A stretch of DNA of 64,000 nt from Cryobacterium soli (GTDB lineage: Bacteria > Actinomycetota > Actinomycetes > Actinomycetales > Microbacteriaceae). The first letter of the stretch is position 1; each line of letters starts with the position of its first letter. Below are positions 41,337 to 49,991 of the stretch, in pieces. The notes beneath the pieces are model-generated. The model was not told the DNA's origin and made no database searches. It was given only the letters and a program-made list of their open reading frames with translations. The stretch covers positions 620,001 through 684,000 of the forward strand of contig NZ_CP030033.1 of assembly GCF_003611035.1 (NCBI RefSeq), given 5' to 3'. A program made the translations under genes and the position numbers.

Positions 41337-43046
41337 TCAGGACCGCTTCTTGAGCTCCGGGAACTGGTCGTCGCGCCACTCCTCGGCCAGCCGCACGTTC
41401 GCGGCCGCCGCGTCGTTCTCCCTGGCCCGCAGTTCCACCCGGCGGATCTTGCCCGAGTTGGTCTTGGGCAACTCGAAGAACTCCACCCGGCGCACCCGCA
41501 TATAGGGCGGCAACCCGTTGCGGGCGTGTCGCAGCACGGCCAGCGCCGTCTCGGCGTCCGGAGCCCATCCTGCGGCCAGGGCCACGTAGGCCTTGGCGAT
41601 GTTCAGCCGGGTGTCGTCCGGGGCGGGAACGACCGCCGCCTCCATCACGGCGGGGTGCTCGATCAGCACGCTCTCCACCTCGAACGGCGACACCTTGTAG
41701 TCCGACGACTTGAAGATGTCGTCGGTGCGGCCGATGAAGGTGAGGTAGCCGTTCTCGTCGCGGTTGGCGACGTCGCCGGTGTGGAAGTACCCGTCCCGCA
41801 GTACCTCGGCGCTGCGCGTGGTGTCGCCGTGATACCCCGACATCAGGTTGACGGCCAGCGTGGTGAGGTCCAGGCAGATCTCGCCCTCCTCGGTCAGCTC
41901 CCCCGTGATCGGGTCGACCAGGACCACGGCCACACCGGGCAGCGGCAACCCCATCGACCCTGCCTTCAGGCGCGAGCCGGGGACGTTGCCGACGATCGCG
42001 GTGGTCTCGGTCTGGCCGTAGCCGTCCCGGATGGTCAGCCCCCAGGCGCGCTGGATCTGACTGATCACCTCGGGGTTGAGCGGCTCCCCCGCCGAGAGGA
42101 TCTCGCGGAGGTTCGCCGGTTTCGCGCCCACATCCGACTGGATCAGCATCCGCCACACCGTCGGCGGCGCGCAGAAGGTGCTCACGGCGGCGCGGTGCAA
42201 CTGGCTGGCCAGAGCGGCCGGATCGAATCGCGAGTAGTTGTAGATGAACACCGTGGCCTCGGCGATCCACGGCGAGAAGAAGCAGCTCCAGGCGTGCTTG
42301 CCCCACCCCGGCGAGCTGATCGCCAGGTGCACGTCGCCGGGCCGGAGGCCCAGCCAGTACATGGTGGTGAGGTGGCCGACCGGGTACGAGGTCTGGCTGT
42401 GCACGACCATCTTGGGCTTGCTCGTGGTGCCCGAGGTGAAGTAGATCAACGAGGGGTCGTCGGAGCCGACGGGCACGTCGACCTTGCCCGTCGCTGCCCG
42501 CAGGGAGTCCGCGTAGTCGGTCCAGCCCGCGGCGGGCTCGCCGACGCAGATGCGCGAGAAGCCGCCATCGACGCCGTCGAACTTCGCGGTGTCCTCGGTG
42601 TTGGCGATGACATGCTGCACGCCGGCGCGCAGTACCCGGTCGGCCAGGTCGGTCGTGCCCAGCACCGTCGAGGTGGGCAGGATGACCGCGCCCACCTTCA
42701 TGATGGCGAGCATGGTCTCCCACAGCTCCACCTGGTTGCCGAGCATGAGCATCACGTGGTCACCCTTGCGCACCCCGTGCGTCAGGAGCCAGCTGGCGAC
42801 CTGGTCGGAGCGGGTGACCATCTCGTCGAAGCTCACCTTGAGTTCACGGCCGTCTTCTTCGACGATCCACAGGGCGGTCTTGTCGTTTCCGGTGCCGATC
42901 ACGTCGAACCAGTCGACCGCCCAGTTGAAGCTGTCGCCTACATCGGGCCAGACGAAGGCGGCGGATGCGCCCGGGTGATCGCTGCGCAGCTCGAGGAGCT
43001 GGTCGCGGGCGCGGCGGAAGTTGGTCGTGCTCGTGCGCTCAGTCAT
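41337..43046 (-). CDS. AMP-dependent acyl-CoA synthetase
   Basis: 569 residues from the ATG at 43046 (GGAGGA just upstream). ANL superfamily: P-loop-like SLIYFTSGTTSKPKMVVHS near 195-213, the adenine motif DGYGQTETT, YFHTGDVANRDENGYLTFIGR with the catalytic Asp, and the C-terminal lysine in PKTNSGKIRRVELR. It activates a carboxylic acid through an acyl-adenylate to a CoA thioester. The VSFDEMVTRSDQVASWL and overall length resemble the medium-chain ACSM/acetyl-CoA synthetase branch. No other fatty-acid gene is adjacent. Confidence 0.9.
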   Translation of the reverse strand: MTERTSTTNFRRARDQLLELRSDHPGASAAFVWPDVGDSFNWAVDWFDVIGTGNDKTALWIVEEDGRELKVSFDEMVTRSDQVASWLLTHGVRKGDHVMLMLGNQVELWETMLAIMKVGAVILPTSTVLGTTDLADRVLRAGVQHVIANTEDTAKFDGVDGGFSRICVGEPAAGWTDYADSLRAATGKVDVPVGSDDPSLIYFTSGTTSKPKMVVHSQTSYPVGHLTTMYWLGLRPGDVHLAISSPGWGKHAWSCFFSPWIAEATVFIYNYSRFDPAALASQLHRAAVSTFCAPPTVWRMLIQSDVGAKPANLREILSAGEPLNPEVISQIQRAWGLTIRDGYGQTETTAIVGNVPGSRLKAGSMGLPLPGVAVVLVDPITGELTEEGEICLDLTTLAVNLMSGYHGDTTRSAEVLRDGYFHTGDVANRDENGYLTFIGRTDDIFKSSDYKVSPFEVESVLIEHPAVMEAAVVPAPDDTRLNIAKAYVALAAGWAPDAETALAVLRHARNGLPPYMRVRRVEFFELPKTNSGKIRRVELRARENDAAAANVRLAEEWRDDQFPELKKRS

Positions 43047-43154
43047 TCCTCCATCATCCTCACCTGTGGATGCCCGCACCGGCATGAACGACCAGTCTTC
43101 CTGAGAATTCGTGCAAGAGCTTGTATTCGGGCCCAGGCGGGTGAGACTCGGGGC

Positions 43155-44201
43155 ATGGCAGTCGCAGCCCCCGTCTCCCCCATGCTCGCCCGCGCGGTCG
43201 ACACCGTGCCCGAGCCGGAGAGCGTGCCCGGGGGCCTCAGCTACGAACCCAAGTGGGACGGTTTCCGCAGCATCGTCTCCTTCGACGGCACCGTGAGCGC
43301 AATCGGCAGCCGGGGCTCCAAGATGCTCACCCGGTATTTTCCCGAGCTGACCTACGCGTTCGAGGAGATGCTGCCCGAGCCCTGCGTTCTCGACGGTGAG
43401 ATCGTGCTGCGCACGGGCGCACCCGGCGCAGAGCACCTGTCCTGGGAGCAGCTGTCCCAGCGCATCCACCCGGCCGCGAGCCGGGTACGGCGCCTCGCCG
43501 ACGAAACCCCCGCCACCTTCGTCGCCTTCGATGTGCTCGCCCGGGGATCGACGAGCCTGCTGGACACTCCGTTCGAGCAGCGTCGCGCGATTCTGGAAGA
43601 CCTGGTCGGCAGTCTGGGCGACCCGATCCATCTCACCCGCACCACCCGCGACGTGGCGCTGGCCCGCCGTTGGCTGGTCGAGTTCGAGGGCGCCGGGCTG
43701 GACGGTGTGGTCGCCAAGCCCCTCACGGCGGCGTACGCGCCGGGCAAACGGCTGATGTTCAAGGTCAAGCACCACCGCACCGCCGACGTCGTGCTGCTCG
43801 GGTACCGCCGGCACGTCAGCGGCAACGGAGTGGGGTCGCTGCTGCTCGGCCTGTACGACGCCGACGGCGAATTGCGGAATGTGGGCGGCGCATCCGCCTT
43901 CAGCGACGCCCGCCGCCTGGAGCTCGTCGACGAGCTCGACCCGCTCGTGCTGCTCGACGAGGCGGGCGCCGTGGTCACGGGCGAGACCGAGCGCAACCGT
44001 TTCTCGGCCAACAAGGACACCTCGTATGTGCGGCTGCGGCCCAGCCGGGTCCTGGAGGTGCGCTACGACCACATGGAGGGCGAACGGTTCCGGCACACCG
44101 CCCAGTTCGAGCGGTGGCGGCCCGACCGGGAGCCGCGCTCGTGCACCTTCGACCAGTTGGAGCGGCCGATCGCCTACGACCTCGGCCAGGTTCTCGACTA
44201 G
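43155..44201 (+). CDS. ligC: ATP-dependent DNA ligase, LigC type
   Basis: 348 residues (Mycobacterium LigC 358). The nucleotidyl-lysine is K33 in YEPKWDGFRS; other ligase motifs are IGSRGSKMLTRYFPEL, VLDGEIVLR, VAFDVLARG, EGLDGVV-like GAGLDGVVAKPL and FKVKHHRTADVVLLG. An OB domain follows. It seals nicks with ATP and in mycobacteria serves base-excision and back-up repair. Adjacent is topoisomerase IB on the other strand; a LigD-type polymerase domain lies at 59166. No Ku gene is seen in the window. Confidence 0.92.
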   Translation: MAVAAPVSPMLARAVDTVPEPESVPGGLSYEPKWDGFRSIVSFDGTVSAIGSRGSKMLTRYFPELTYAFEEMLPEPCVLDGEIVLRTGAPGAEHLSWEQLSQRIHPAASRVRRLADETPATFVAFDVLARGSTSLLDTPFEQRRAILEDLVGSLGDPIHLTRTTRDVALARRWLVEFEGAGLDGVVAKPLTAAYAPGKRLMFKVKHHRTADVVLLGYRRHVSGNGVGSLLLGLYDADGELRNVGGASAFSDARRLELVDELDPLVLLDEAGAVVTGETERNRFSANKDTSYVRLRPSRVLEVRYDHMEGERFRHTAQFERWRPDREPRSCTFDQLERPIAYDLGQVLD

Positions 44202-44212
44202 CCTGGGCCCGG

Positions 44213-45271
44213 TCAGTCCAGCAGCAGCCGGCGCAGCTCCGATTCGGCGGATGCGGCGCGCGCGGGATCGATCGTCCGGCCGGTGTTGTACGCGTCCACC
44301 ACGCGGGGATCCACATAACTCGACCGGGCGATCGCGGGGGTGTTGCCGAGCACCTCGGCTGCGGCGTGCATGGCCGTCGTCAGGGCGCGGCCGCGGGCCC
44401 TGGTGCCGGTTTCGACGCCCGACCGGGCCAGGCTGACCGCCGCGGCCGCCGTGCCGCGCAGTGTGCGGAAGTCCTTGGCGCTGAAGTCGCCGCCGGTGCG
44501 TTCCTTGATGAACTCGTTCACGTCGGCGGCGGACACCGTGCGCACCTCGTCGCCCTCGATCCAGGTGAGCAGCAACCGCCCGGGGTCGTCGGCGTAGTCC
44601 GGGTCCGTCGTGCCGAGCAGACGGTCTTGGTCACGCACGTAGCCGGCCACGTCGGGGTCGACCAGGGTGCTCGACCAGGCCTGCCCGCTCTTGGCCGGGA
44701 ACTCGAAGACCACGGTGTCGCCGGTCAAGAGCACATGCGAGCGCAGCAGCGTGGACAAGCCGTGGCTGCCGTTCTCCTCGGCGTACCGCTCGCTGCCGAT
44801 CCGCAGGGCACCCTGATCGAGGATGCGGAACGCGGCGGCGAGGGCCTGGTCCCGGGACTCGTCAGCCGAGGACGGGGTGCGCCGGAGGCTCCGGGTGACG
44901 TAGCCGCGCGCCGCGGGCAGCGACTGGGCCAGCTCGAGCGCGCGGGCGAACTTCACCCGGTCCTGCCGGGTGTGCCAGTCGGGGTGGTACAGGTACTGAC
45001 GGCGGCCGGCGGCATCGACGCCCGTGGCCTGGATGTGGCCGTTGGAATACGGGGCGATCCAGACATCCGTCCAGGCCGGCGGGATGGCGAGTGAGGCGAA
45101 CCGGGCGCGCAACTCGGGGTCGGTCACCGTGCGGCCGTCGGCATCCCGGTAGCTGAATCCGCGGCCGGAACGGCGCCGGGCGTAGCCCACCCCAGCTGTG
45201 TTGCTGCGCCGCAGGCGCACGAGCCGTTTCCGGCCGGAGGCGGCCTGGACGACCTGAACGTTCGACGACAT
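44213..45271 (-). CDS. DNA topoisomerase IB (poxvirus type)
   Basis: 352 residues from the ATG at 45271. Bacterial TopIB nicks one strand through a 3'-phosphotyrosine and relaxes supercoils. Features: GRGFSYRDADGRTV at the N-domain, PPAWTDVWIAPYSNGHIQATG, YLYHPDWHTRQDRVKF, RILDQGALRIGSERYAEEN, FSAKDFRTLRGTAAA with catalytic Arg, and the active tyrosine Y319 in ARSSYVDPRVVDAY. It ends 12 bases from the convergent ligC stop. Confidence 0.92.
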   Translation of the reverse strand: MSSNVQVVQAASGRKRLVRLRRSNTAGVGYARRRSGRGFSYRDADGRTVTDPELRARFASLAIPPAWTDVWIAPYSNGHIQATGVDAAGRRQYLYHPDWHTRQDRVKFARALELAQSLPAARGYVTRSLRRTPSSADESRDQALAAAFRILDQGALRIGSERYAEENGSHGLSTLLRSHVLLTGDTVVFEFPAKSGQAWSSTLVDPDVAGYVRDQDRLLGTTDPDYADDPGRLLLTWIEGDEVRTVSAADVNEFIKERTGGDFSAKDFRTLRGTAAAAVSLARSGVETGTRARGRALTTAMHAAAEVLGNTPAIARSSYVDPRVVDAYNTGRTIDPARAASAESELRRLLLD

Positions 45272-45575
45272 CGTCAGCACCCACCCACTTCTGCCGTGCC
45301 CGGTCACGACGCCCATTCAGGCTAAGCGAGGGCGGGCCTCCGGGCAACCCGGCCCCTGTCCGTGCCCTCCGACGTAACTTCCGGTCGTATTCCGGTGCCG
45401 GCCACGGGTGCTGTCTAGGGTTGCAACACCTCGACAGAATCCCCCACCCCGTGGCGTCGACACGCTCGCAGCGGCCCCCGCCGGCCGCTTCTTCGTGGTG
45501 CCCACGGCGGGCCGGGACCGGCGAGAACACGGCACCATCACCGAACAGCACGATCACCGAACAGAAGGAGACATC
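45272..45575. other. 304-base divergent intergenic region
   Basis: Lies between topoisomerase IB (minus) and the DszC-like gene (plus). It must hold promoters for both and a 5' leader for the latter. I see no small gene with a ribosome site, no riboswitch I recognise and no strong hairpin. Confidence 0.45.
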
Positions 45576-46841
45576 ATGACCCACACCGAGCAGCTCGGCG
45601 TCAGCACCGCTCCCACCGACGGCTCCTCCGCCGGCCGGTGGGCCGGCTCGCCGCACCCGTCATCGGCAGAGGAGTGGCTGGCCCGGGCCAGGGAGGTCTC
45701 GGACATCCTGATCGTCGACGCGGTCGACCGTGACCGCGCCAATCTGACGCCCCATGCCGAGGTGCGCCTCCTCAAGGACTCCGGCCTGGTGACCCTGCTC
45801 GGCCCGGTCGCTCACGGCGGCGGCGGTCAGAGCTGGGAAACCGCCTACCAGGTGATCCGGGTCGTCGCGCGTGGGGACGGTTCCATCGGCCAGTTGCTCG
45901 GTTATCACTACTTGTGGGCGTGGGCGGCCCGTCTGGTCGCCACCGACGAGCAGATCGCGGCCGTCGAGGAGCTCTACACGACGAACAGCTTTCTGTTCGG
46001 CGGTGCCGTCAATCCCCGCGACTCGGACCTGTCAGTGCGCGAGGACGGCGAGGAGCTGGTCTTCTCCGGGCACAAGTCGTTCTCCACCGGTGGCGAGGTG
46101 GCCGACCTCACCGTCCTGGAAGGGGTCCTCGACGGCACCGACACGCACATCTTCGCGATCGTGCCCACCAGCCAGCCCGGGATCGTCTTCGGCGGAGACT
46201 GGGACAATCTCGGCCAACGCCTCACCGAGTCCGGCTCGGTGGAGATCCGCCAGGTGCGGGTGCCGTGGTCCGACGCCGCCGGATTCGTCGGGAAAGTCTT
46301 CCAGCCGTTGGTCTACAACACGCTCAACGTGCCCGCCATCCAACTGGTCTTCACGAACTTCTACCTGGGCATCACCCAGGGCGCCCTCGAGACGGCGGCG
46401 GAATACACCCGCAGTTCCACCCGCGCCTGGCCGTACGGCGGAGACAACAAAGAGCGGGCGACCGACGAGTGGTACCTCCTCGAGGGCTACGGCCAGTTGC
46501 AGTCCAAGCTCTGGGCGGACGAGGCCATCGCGGACCGGGCGGGCGCCGAGATCAGCCAGGTCTTGCACGAGCCGCGGGAAGACCTCAGCCCCCGGCGCCG
46601 CGGCGAGATCGCCGTGCTCATCGCCGCGGCCAAGCTTCGCGCCATCGAGGACGGCCTGGAGACCACGAGCAAGATCTACGAGCTCACCGGGGCACGGGCC
46701 ACGGCCAACTCGGTCGGGCTGGACATCTTCTGGCGCAATCTGCGGACGCACAGTCTTCACGACCCCGCCGCCTACAAGAAGCGCGAGGTAGGGCAGTATG
46801 TGCTGCTCAACGAGGTGCCCGAACCCAGCTGGTACACCTGA
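45576..46841 (+). CDS. DszC/SfnB-like flavin-dependent monooxygenase (acyl-CoA dehydrogenase fold)
   Basis: 421 residues, start marked by AGAAGGAG. The acyl-CoA dehydrogenase fold is clear (LLKDSGLVTLLGP, GDGSIGQLLGYHY, FSGHKSFSTGGEVAD, ANSVGLDIFWRNLRTHSLHDP). The last segment, with RNxRTHSLHDPxAYK, and the absence of the catalytic Glu of true dehydrogenases fit the DszC/SfnB branch, which uses FMNH2 and oxygen on sulfur compounds such as sulfones or dibenzothiophene. A partner flavin reductase is not adjacent. Likely a sulfur-scavenging enzyme; the substrate is inference. Confidence 0.82.
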   Translation: MTHTEQLGVSTAPTDGSSAGRWAGSPHPSSAEEWLARAREVSDILIVDAVDRDRANLTPHAEVRLLKDSGLVTLLGPVAHGGGGQSWETAYQVIRVVARGDGSIGQLLGYHYLWAWAARLVATDEQIAAVEELYTTNSFLFGGAVNPRDSDLSVREDGEELVFSGHKSFSTGGEVADLTVLEGVLDGTDTHIFAIVPTSQPGIVFGGDWDNLGQRLTESGSVEIRQVRVPWSDAAGFVGKVFQPLVYNTLNVPAIQLVFTNFYLGITQGALETAAEYTRSSTRAWPYGGDNKERATDEWYLLEGYGQLQSKLWADEAIADRAGAEISQVLHEPREDLSPRRRGEIAVLIAAAKLRAIEDGLETTSKIYELTGARATANSVGLDIFWRNLRTHSLHDPAAYKKREVGQYVLLNEVPEPSWYT

Positions 46842-47057
46842 TCAGTCCTTGCGGCCACCGATGAAGTAGGCGATCGGGCCGGCATAGTTGATGGCGATCA
46901 CGGCCGCCCATACGCCCTTGGGCCCATTGACCTTCTTGGCCGGTCGATGGGCCAGGTCGCTCCAGGCCAGGCCGGCGAGGACCAGTTGCACGATGCCCCC
47001 GGCCACAACGCCGAACCGCTGGGCTCCGCTCATATCGCTCCACTTTCGCTGCGCCAT
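46842..47057 (-). CDS. small PLDc_N-type membrane protein
   Basis: 71 residues from the ATG at 47057, with GGGAGAG upstream. Two membrane helices (VVAGGIVQLVLAGLAWSDLA and WAAVIAINYAGPIAYFIGG) flank a KVNGPKGVWA loop. This is the pattern of the phospholipase D-nuclease N-terminal (PLDc_N) family of small two-helix proteins, function unknown. It abuts the convergent DszC-like gene with no gap. Confidence 0.78.
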   Translation of the reverse strand: MAQRKWSDMSGAQRFGVVAGGIVQLVLAGLAWSDLAHRPAKKVNGPKGVWAAVIAINYAGPIAYFIGGRKD

Positions 47058-47294
47058 GGTGCTCTCCCGTCGTCGTCGCGCCGGCCTCGGTTGGCGGCCC
47101 GTGCTCCTCGCATCATGCCACCGGCACGGCCGTCCGGCGAGGCACACGACGGCGCGGCAGGGACGCCGCCGTCGACGGCGACCGACGGGTGCGGAACGGT
47201 AGGAGTGTCGTCATCGGGCAGCCTCGCGTGCCGCCTAAGCTGGTTCTCCCCACCACGCGCGAACGGACGCGGGTGCCCGTGAAAGAAAGCCACC

Positions 47295-47708
47295 ATGCAC
47301 GCCGAGATCACCACGCTTCCACCACTCGTATTCGGCGAACCGGGCGAGTTCCGCGAACTCATGGTGGCTCTGGTCATGAGCGGCGCGAAGACGGGCTCGT
47401 CCAACCTGCGCGTCGCCTACGAGATGACCGGTGAGGCGCTGCCCGTCGCCGGGTCACGGTACGCCCTGGTCGATTCGGGTGACTTCAGGGTTGCCGTGAT
47501 CGAGGTTCTCGAGGTGGTCGAGACCACCGCCGCCGAGGCCACCCTGGAGCTGGCCCGGCACGAATCCCCCACCCTCGAACACTGGCGCACGGTGCACCGG
47601 GATTACTGGGAAACGCTGGTTCCCGCCATCCGGAAGCACAGGAGCGACCCCGACTGGCAGCTGACGGATGCCGAACCCGTGATCAGCAAGGTGTTCAGGG
47701 TCGTCTGA
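47295..47708 (+). CDS. ASCH-domain protein
   Basis: 137 residues, preceded by GAAAGAAAG. The ASCH beta-barrel is suggested by LVMSGAKTGSSNLRVAYEM at 26-44, PVAGSRYALVDSGDFRVAVIEVLEVVET, and the C-terminal HRDYWETLVPAI with a conserved Trp. The fold relates to PUA RNA-binding domains; bacterial members may bind RNA or hydrolyse modified nucleosides such as acetylcytidine. A specific role cannot be given. Confidence 0.82.
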   Translation: MHAEITTLPPLVFGEPGEFRELMVALVMSGAKTGSSNLRVAYEMTGEALPVAGSRYALVDSGDFRVAVIEVLEVVETTAAEATLELARHESPTLEHWRTVHRDYWETLVPAIRKHRSDPDWQLTDAEPVISKVFRVV

Positions 47709-47735
47709 TCCCGGCGGCGTCGCCGCACGAGACCT

Positions 47736-48161
47736 CTAGCCGGCCCGCCGGGACGCAGCGGCGATGCCGGCCACGACGAGCAGCAGTCCGATACCCACCA
47801 CCGCGGTGAGTAGCCAGGTGACCAGGTCGAGTTCCCCCGGTACCAGCTCGCGAGCCGCGACGAAGGCGGCCAGGGCGAGCATCAACGCGCCCCACAGCAT
47901 GGTCGAGAACAACGGGCGGCGCCGGGGCGCGGGTGCTGCCGCCGCAGGTGCCGGCGGCTGGGGCGCCGGCACGGCGTCGGTGGGCGCAGTTCCGATGGGC
48001 GACGTGCTGGTCGAAGACGTGCTGGTGGCGGACGTGCTGTACGCGGCCGTGTCTGGCTCCGTAGCCGCGGATGCGTGAGCATCCGGGTGCACGTCGGTGC
48101 TCGGTCCGCCGGTCGGGATGTCGTCGGGGGTGCTGTCGGGGGTGCTGTTGGAACTGGTCAT
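47736..48161 (-). CDS. unrecognised two-helix membrane protein with Ser/Thr/Pro-rich N-terminus
   Basis: 141 residues. Residues 1-80 are a Ser/Thr/Ala/Pro/Asp-rich low-complexity region; two membrane helices follow (FSTMLWGALMLALAAFVAAR and LVTWLLTAVVGIGLLLVVAG) with a short tail of RR. The gene begins 9 bases after the stop of the PspC-domain protein and is surely co-transcribed with it. Such small partners are common next to PspC genes in actinobacteria; a role in envelope stress is inference. Confidence 0.75.
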   Translation of the reverse strand: MTSSNSTPDSTPDDIPTGGPSTDVHPDAHASAATEPDTAAYSTSATSTSSTSTSPIGTAPTDAVPAPQPPAPAAAAPAPRRRPLFSTMLWGALMLALAAFVAARELVPGELDLVTWLLTAVVGIGLLLVVAGIAAASRRAG

Positions 48162-48170
48162 GGTCTTCTC

Positions 48171-49877
48171 CTAGCGTTCTGCCGGCTGGTTGATGGTGAC
48201 CTGGCCGAAGAGCGTCCAGACCCGGACCGTGGTCACGCCGGTTCCGGCGCCTTCCGCCACCACCTGCGAGTCGTGGAAGAGCACACCACCCCGGTCGAGG
48301 TCGTTGCTGGTGCCGTAGTCGATCCCGCCGGCGAGGCTGCTGGCCTCCACTGCTACGGTGCGGTTGTCGGGCAGCAGGAGTTCCACGTCGCCGAAGGCTG
48401 TCCAGACGTCGACCTCGCGGGATGTGCCAGACGGCGCGGTGTCGAGGTCGGTGAGGTCGATGGTGGGTGCGCCGGCGATCATCGCGAAACCCGTGGGGCT
48501 GTCGGTGCTGTATTGCCAGGTGGGATCACCGAAGGTGGCGACGTCAGTCCCGGCCGGAATGAACGCCGTCCAGGCCAGGGAGACCGACAGGACGAGGCTG
48601 AAGAAGGTCAGCCAGCCGCCCTCCTTGCCGCGGACGCCGGCGATCACGATTCCCAGGGCGATCACGGCGAGCGCGGCGGACGCACCTACCAGGAAGGCGC
48701 TGTTCGACCAGGAGCCATCGGCGACGAAGGAGGCGGCCACGGCGCCGATGCTCAGGGCGATTCCGCTGACGACGGCGATGTAGCCGGCGCCCAGGTGCTT
48801 GCGGCGGTGCGACGCCCGGTACCGGTCGGGATCGAAGGGTCGCGCGGTGTCCGCAGCACCGTAGCCGGCCGCCCCGTGGCCGGACCCGTACCCGCCGGAG
48901 CCGGACGCGGCCGCCCCGGAGGGTGCGGATCCGGACGGTGCGAATCCGGACGCTGTCGATCCGTACGGCGCAGACCCACCGGATGCCGCTGCAGCAGGGA
49001 CGCCGTGACCGGTGAGGTCATCCCAGAGCGAGGGGCCCGTCGGCGGAGTGCTCCCGGAGACGGGCGACACCGGAACCGTGGGGGCCGTGGCCGAAGCCGG
49101 CGCGGCCGGTGGCTGCGGCACGGGCGGGATGGGCGGCACGAAAGCTGCGGCGGGGCGGGCGGCGGGGTACGCGGTGGGCGCGGGGTCGGCCGGGAAAGTC
49201 TGGGCAGGCTGGGCGGGTGTTCCGGCGCCGGCGGTCGTGTCGGATGCCGCGCTCGGCTGCGGGACGCCTCCGGGCTGGGGTGCGCTGCCGGACTGCGGCG
49301 CACTGCCGTACGGCGAAGTCTGCGGGGCAGCGCTTCCGTAGCCCGTGGCGGGCCGGTTGCGCGGTGACGGCACCCGCTTGGCGATGTAGATCACCAGGAG
49401 AATGATGCCAACCGTGAGCCCGATCGCCCAGCTGGTGCGCAACAAGACCTCGAGCCATCCGGGCATTCCCCAGACTTCGGGCGGACCCTGCCACCAGATG
49501 CCCTGCATCCAGGGGACGAAGGTGAAGAACAGGAGCACCCCGACGGCGATCATGGCCGGCTCGAACACCTGACGCACGGCCTGCTCCACGAGGCTTCGCC
49601 CGGATTCGTCGGGCATCAGGGCCCAGCCGACGGCGTAGAGGAAGAAGATCGGCCCACCGAGGATCGCGATCACGACGGCGATGCCGCGCACGACCAACGG
49701 ATCGAGACCGGTGCGGGACGCGATCGCCCCGCACACGCCGGCCAGCCAGCGGTCCCGGCCGCGCACGAAGCCGAGGCCTCGCACCCAGTCGAAGAACGCG
49801 GCGCCGCCCGGCGGCGTGGGCTGGCCGGAGTTTCCGTAGGCTGAACCCGATGTGGTGGTGGACCCTGCGTCTGTCAT
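48171..49877 (-). CDS. PspC-domain membrane protein with LiaF-like C-terminal domain
   Basis: 568 residues. PspC domain at about 30-95 (RDRWLAGVCGAIASRTGLDP, VGWALMPDES), two further helices, a long Pro/Ala/Ser/Gly-rich linker (about 175-370), a second helical block (YIAVVSGIALSIGAVAASF and on) and a C-terminal beta domain with DVWTAFGDVELLLPDN and VRVWTLFGQVTINQP, the duplicated turn pattern of 'toast-rack'/LiaF-type domains. It should sense or transmit membrane stress at the membrane. Divergent from the PspC kinase gene at 49992, and both carry the same WLxGVCxxxA type motif. Confidence 0.85.
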   Translation of the reverse strand: MTDAGSTTTSGSAYGNSGQPTPPGGAAFFDWVRGLGFVRGRDRWLAGVCGAIASRTGLDPLVVRGIAVVIAILGGPIFFLYAVGWALMPDESGRSLVEQAVRQVFEPAMIAVGVLLFFTFVPWMQGIWWQGPPEVWGMPGWLEVLLRTSWAIGLTVGIILLVIYIAKRVPSPRNRPATGYGSAAPQTSPYGSAPQSGSAPQPGGVPQPSAASDTTAGAGTPAQPAQTFPADPAPTAYPAARPAAAFVPPIPPVPQPPAAPASATAPTVPVSPVSGSTPPTGPSLWDDLTGHGVPAAAASGGSAPYGSTASGFAPSGSAPSGAAASGSGGYGSGHGAAGYGAADTARPFDPDRYRASHRRKHLGAGYIAVVSGIALSIGAVAASFVADGSWSNSAFLVGASAALAVIALGIVIAGVRGKEGGWLTFFSLVLSVSLAWTAFIPAGTDVATFGDPTWQYSTDSPTGFAMIAGAPTIDLTDLDTAPSGTSREVDVWTAFGDVELLLPDNRTVAVEASSLAGGIDYGTSNDLDRGGVLFHDSQVVAEGAGTGVTTVRVWTLFGQVTINQPAER

Positions 49878-49991
49878 GGCTCCATACTCCCGCGCCCTGC
49901 ACCACGGCGGCCATGGGGGAAGACCCTGATTGCACCCTGAGCCTGCGAATCAGGGTGCGACCGGCAACTCTGGGCGTGCTTGGATGGACCT

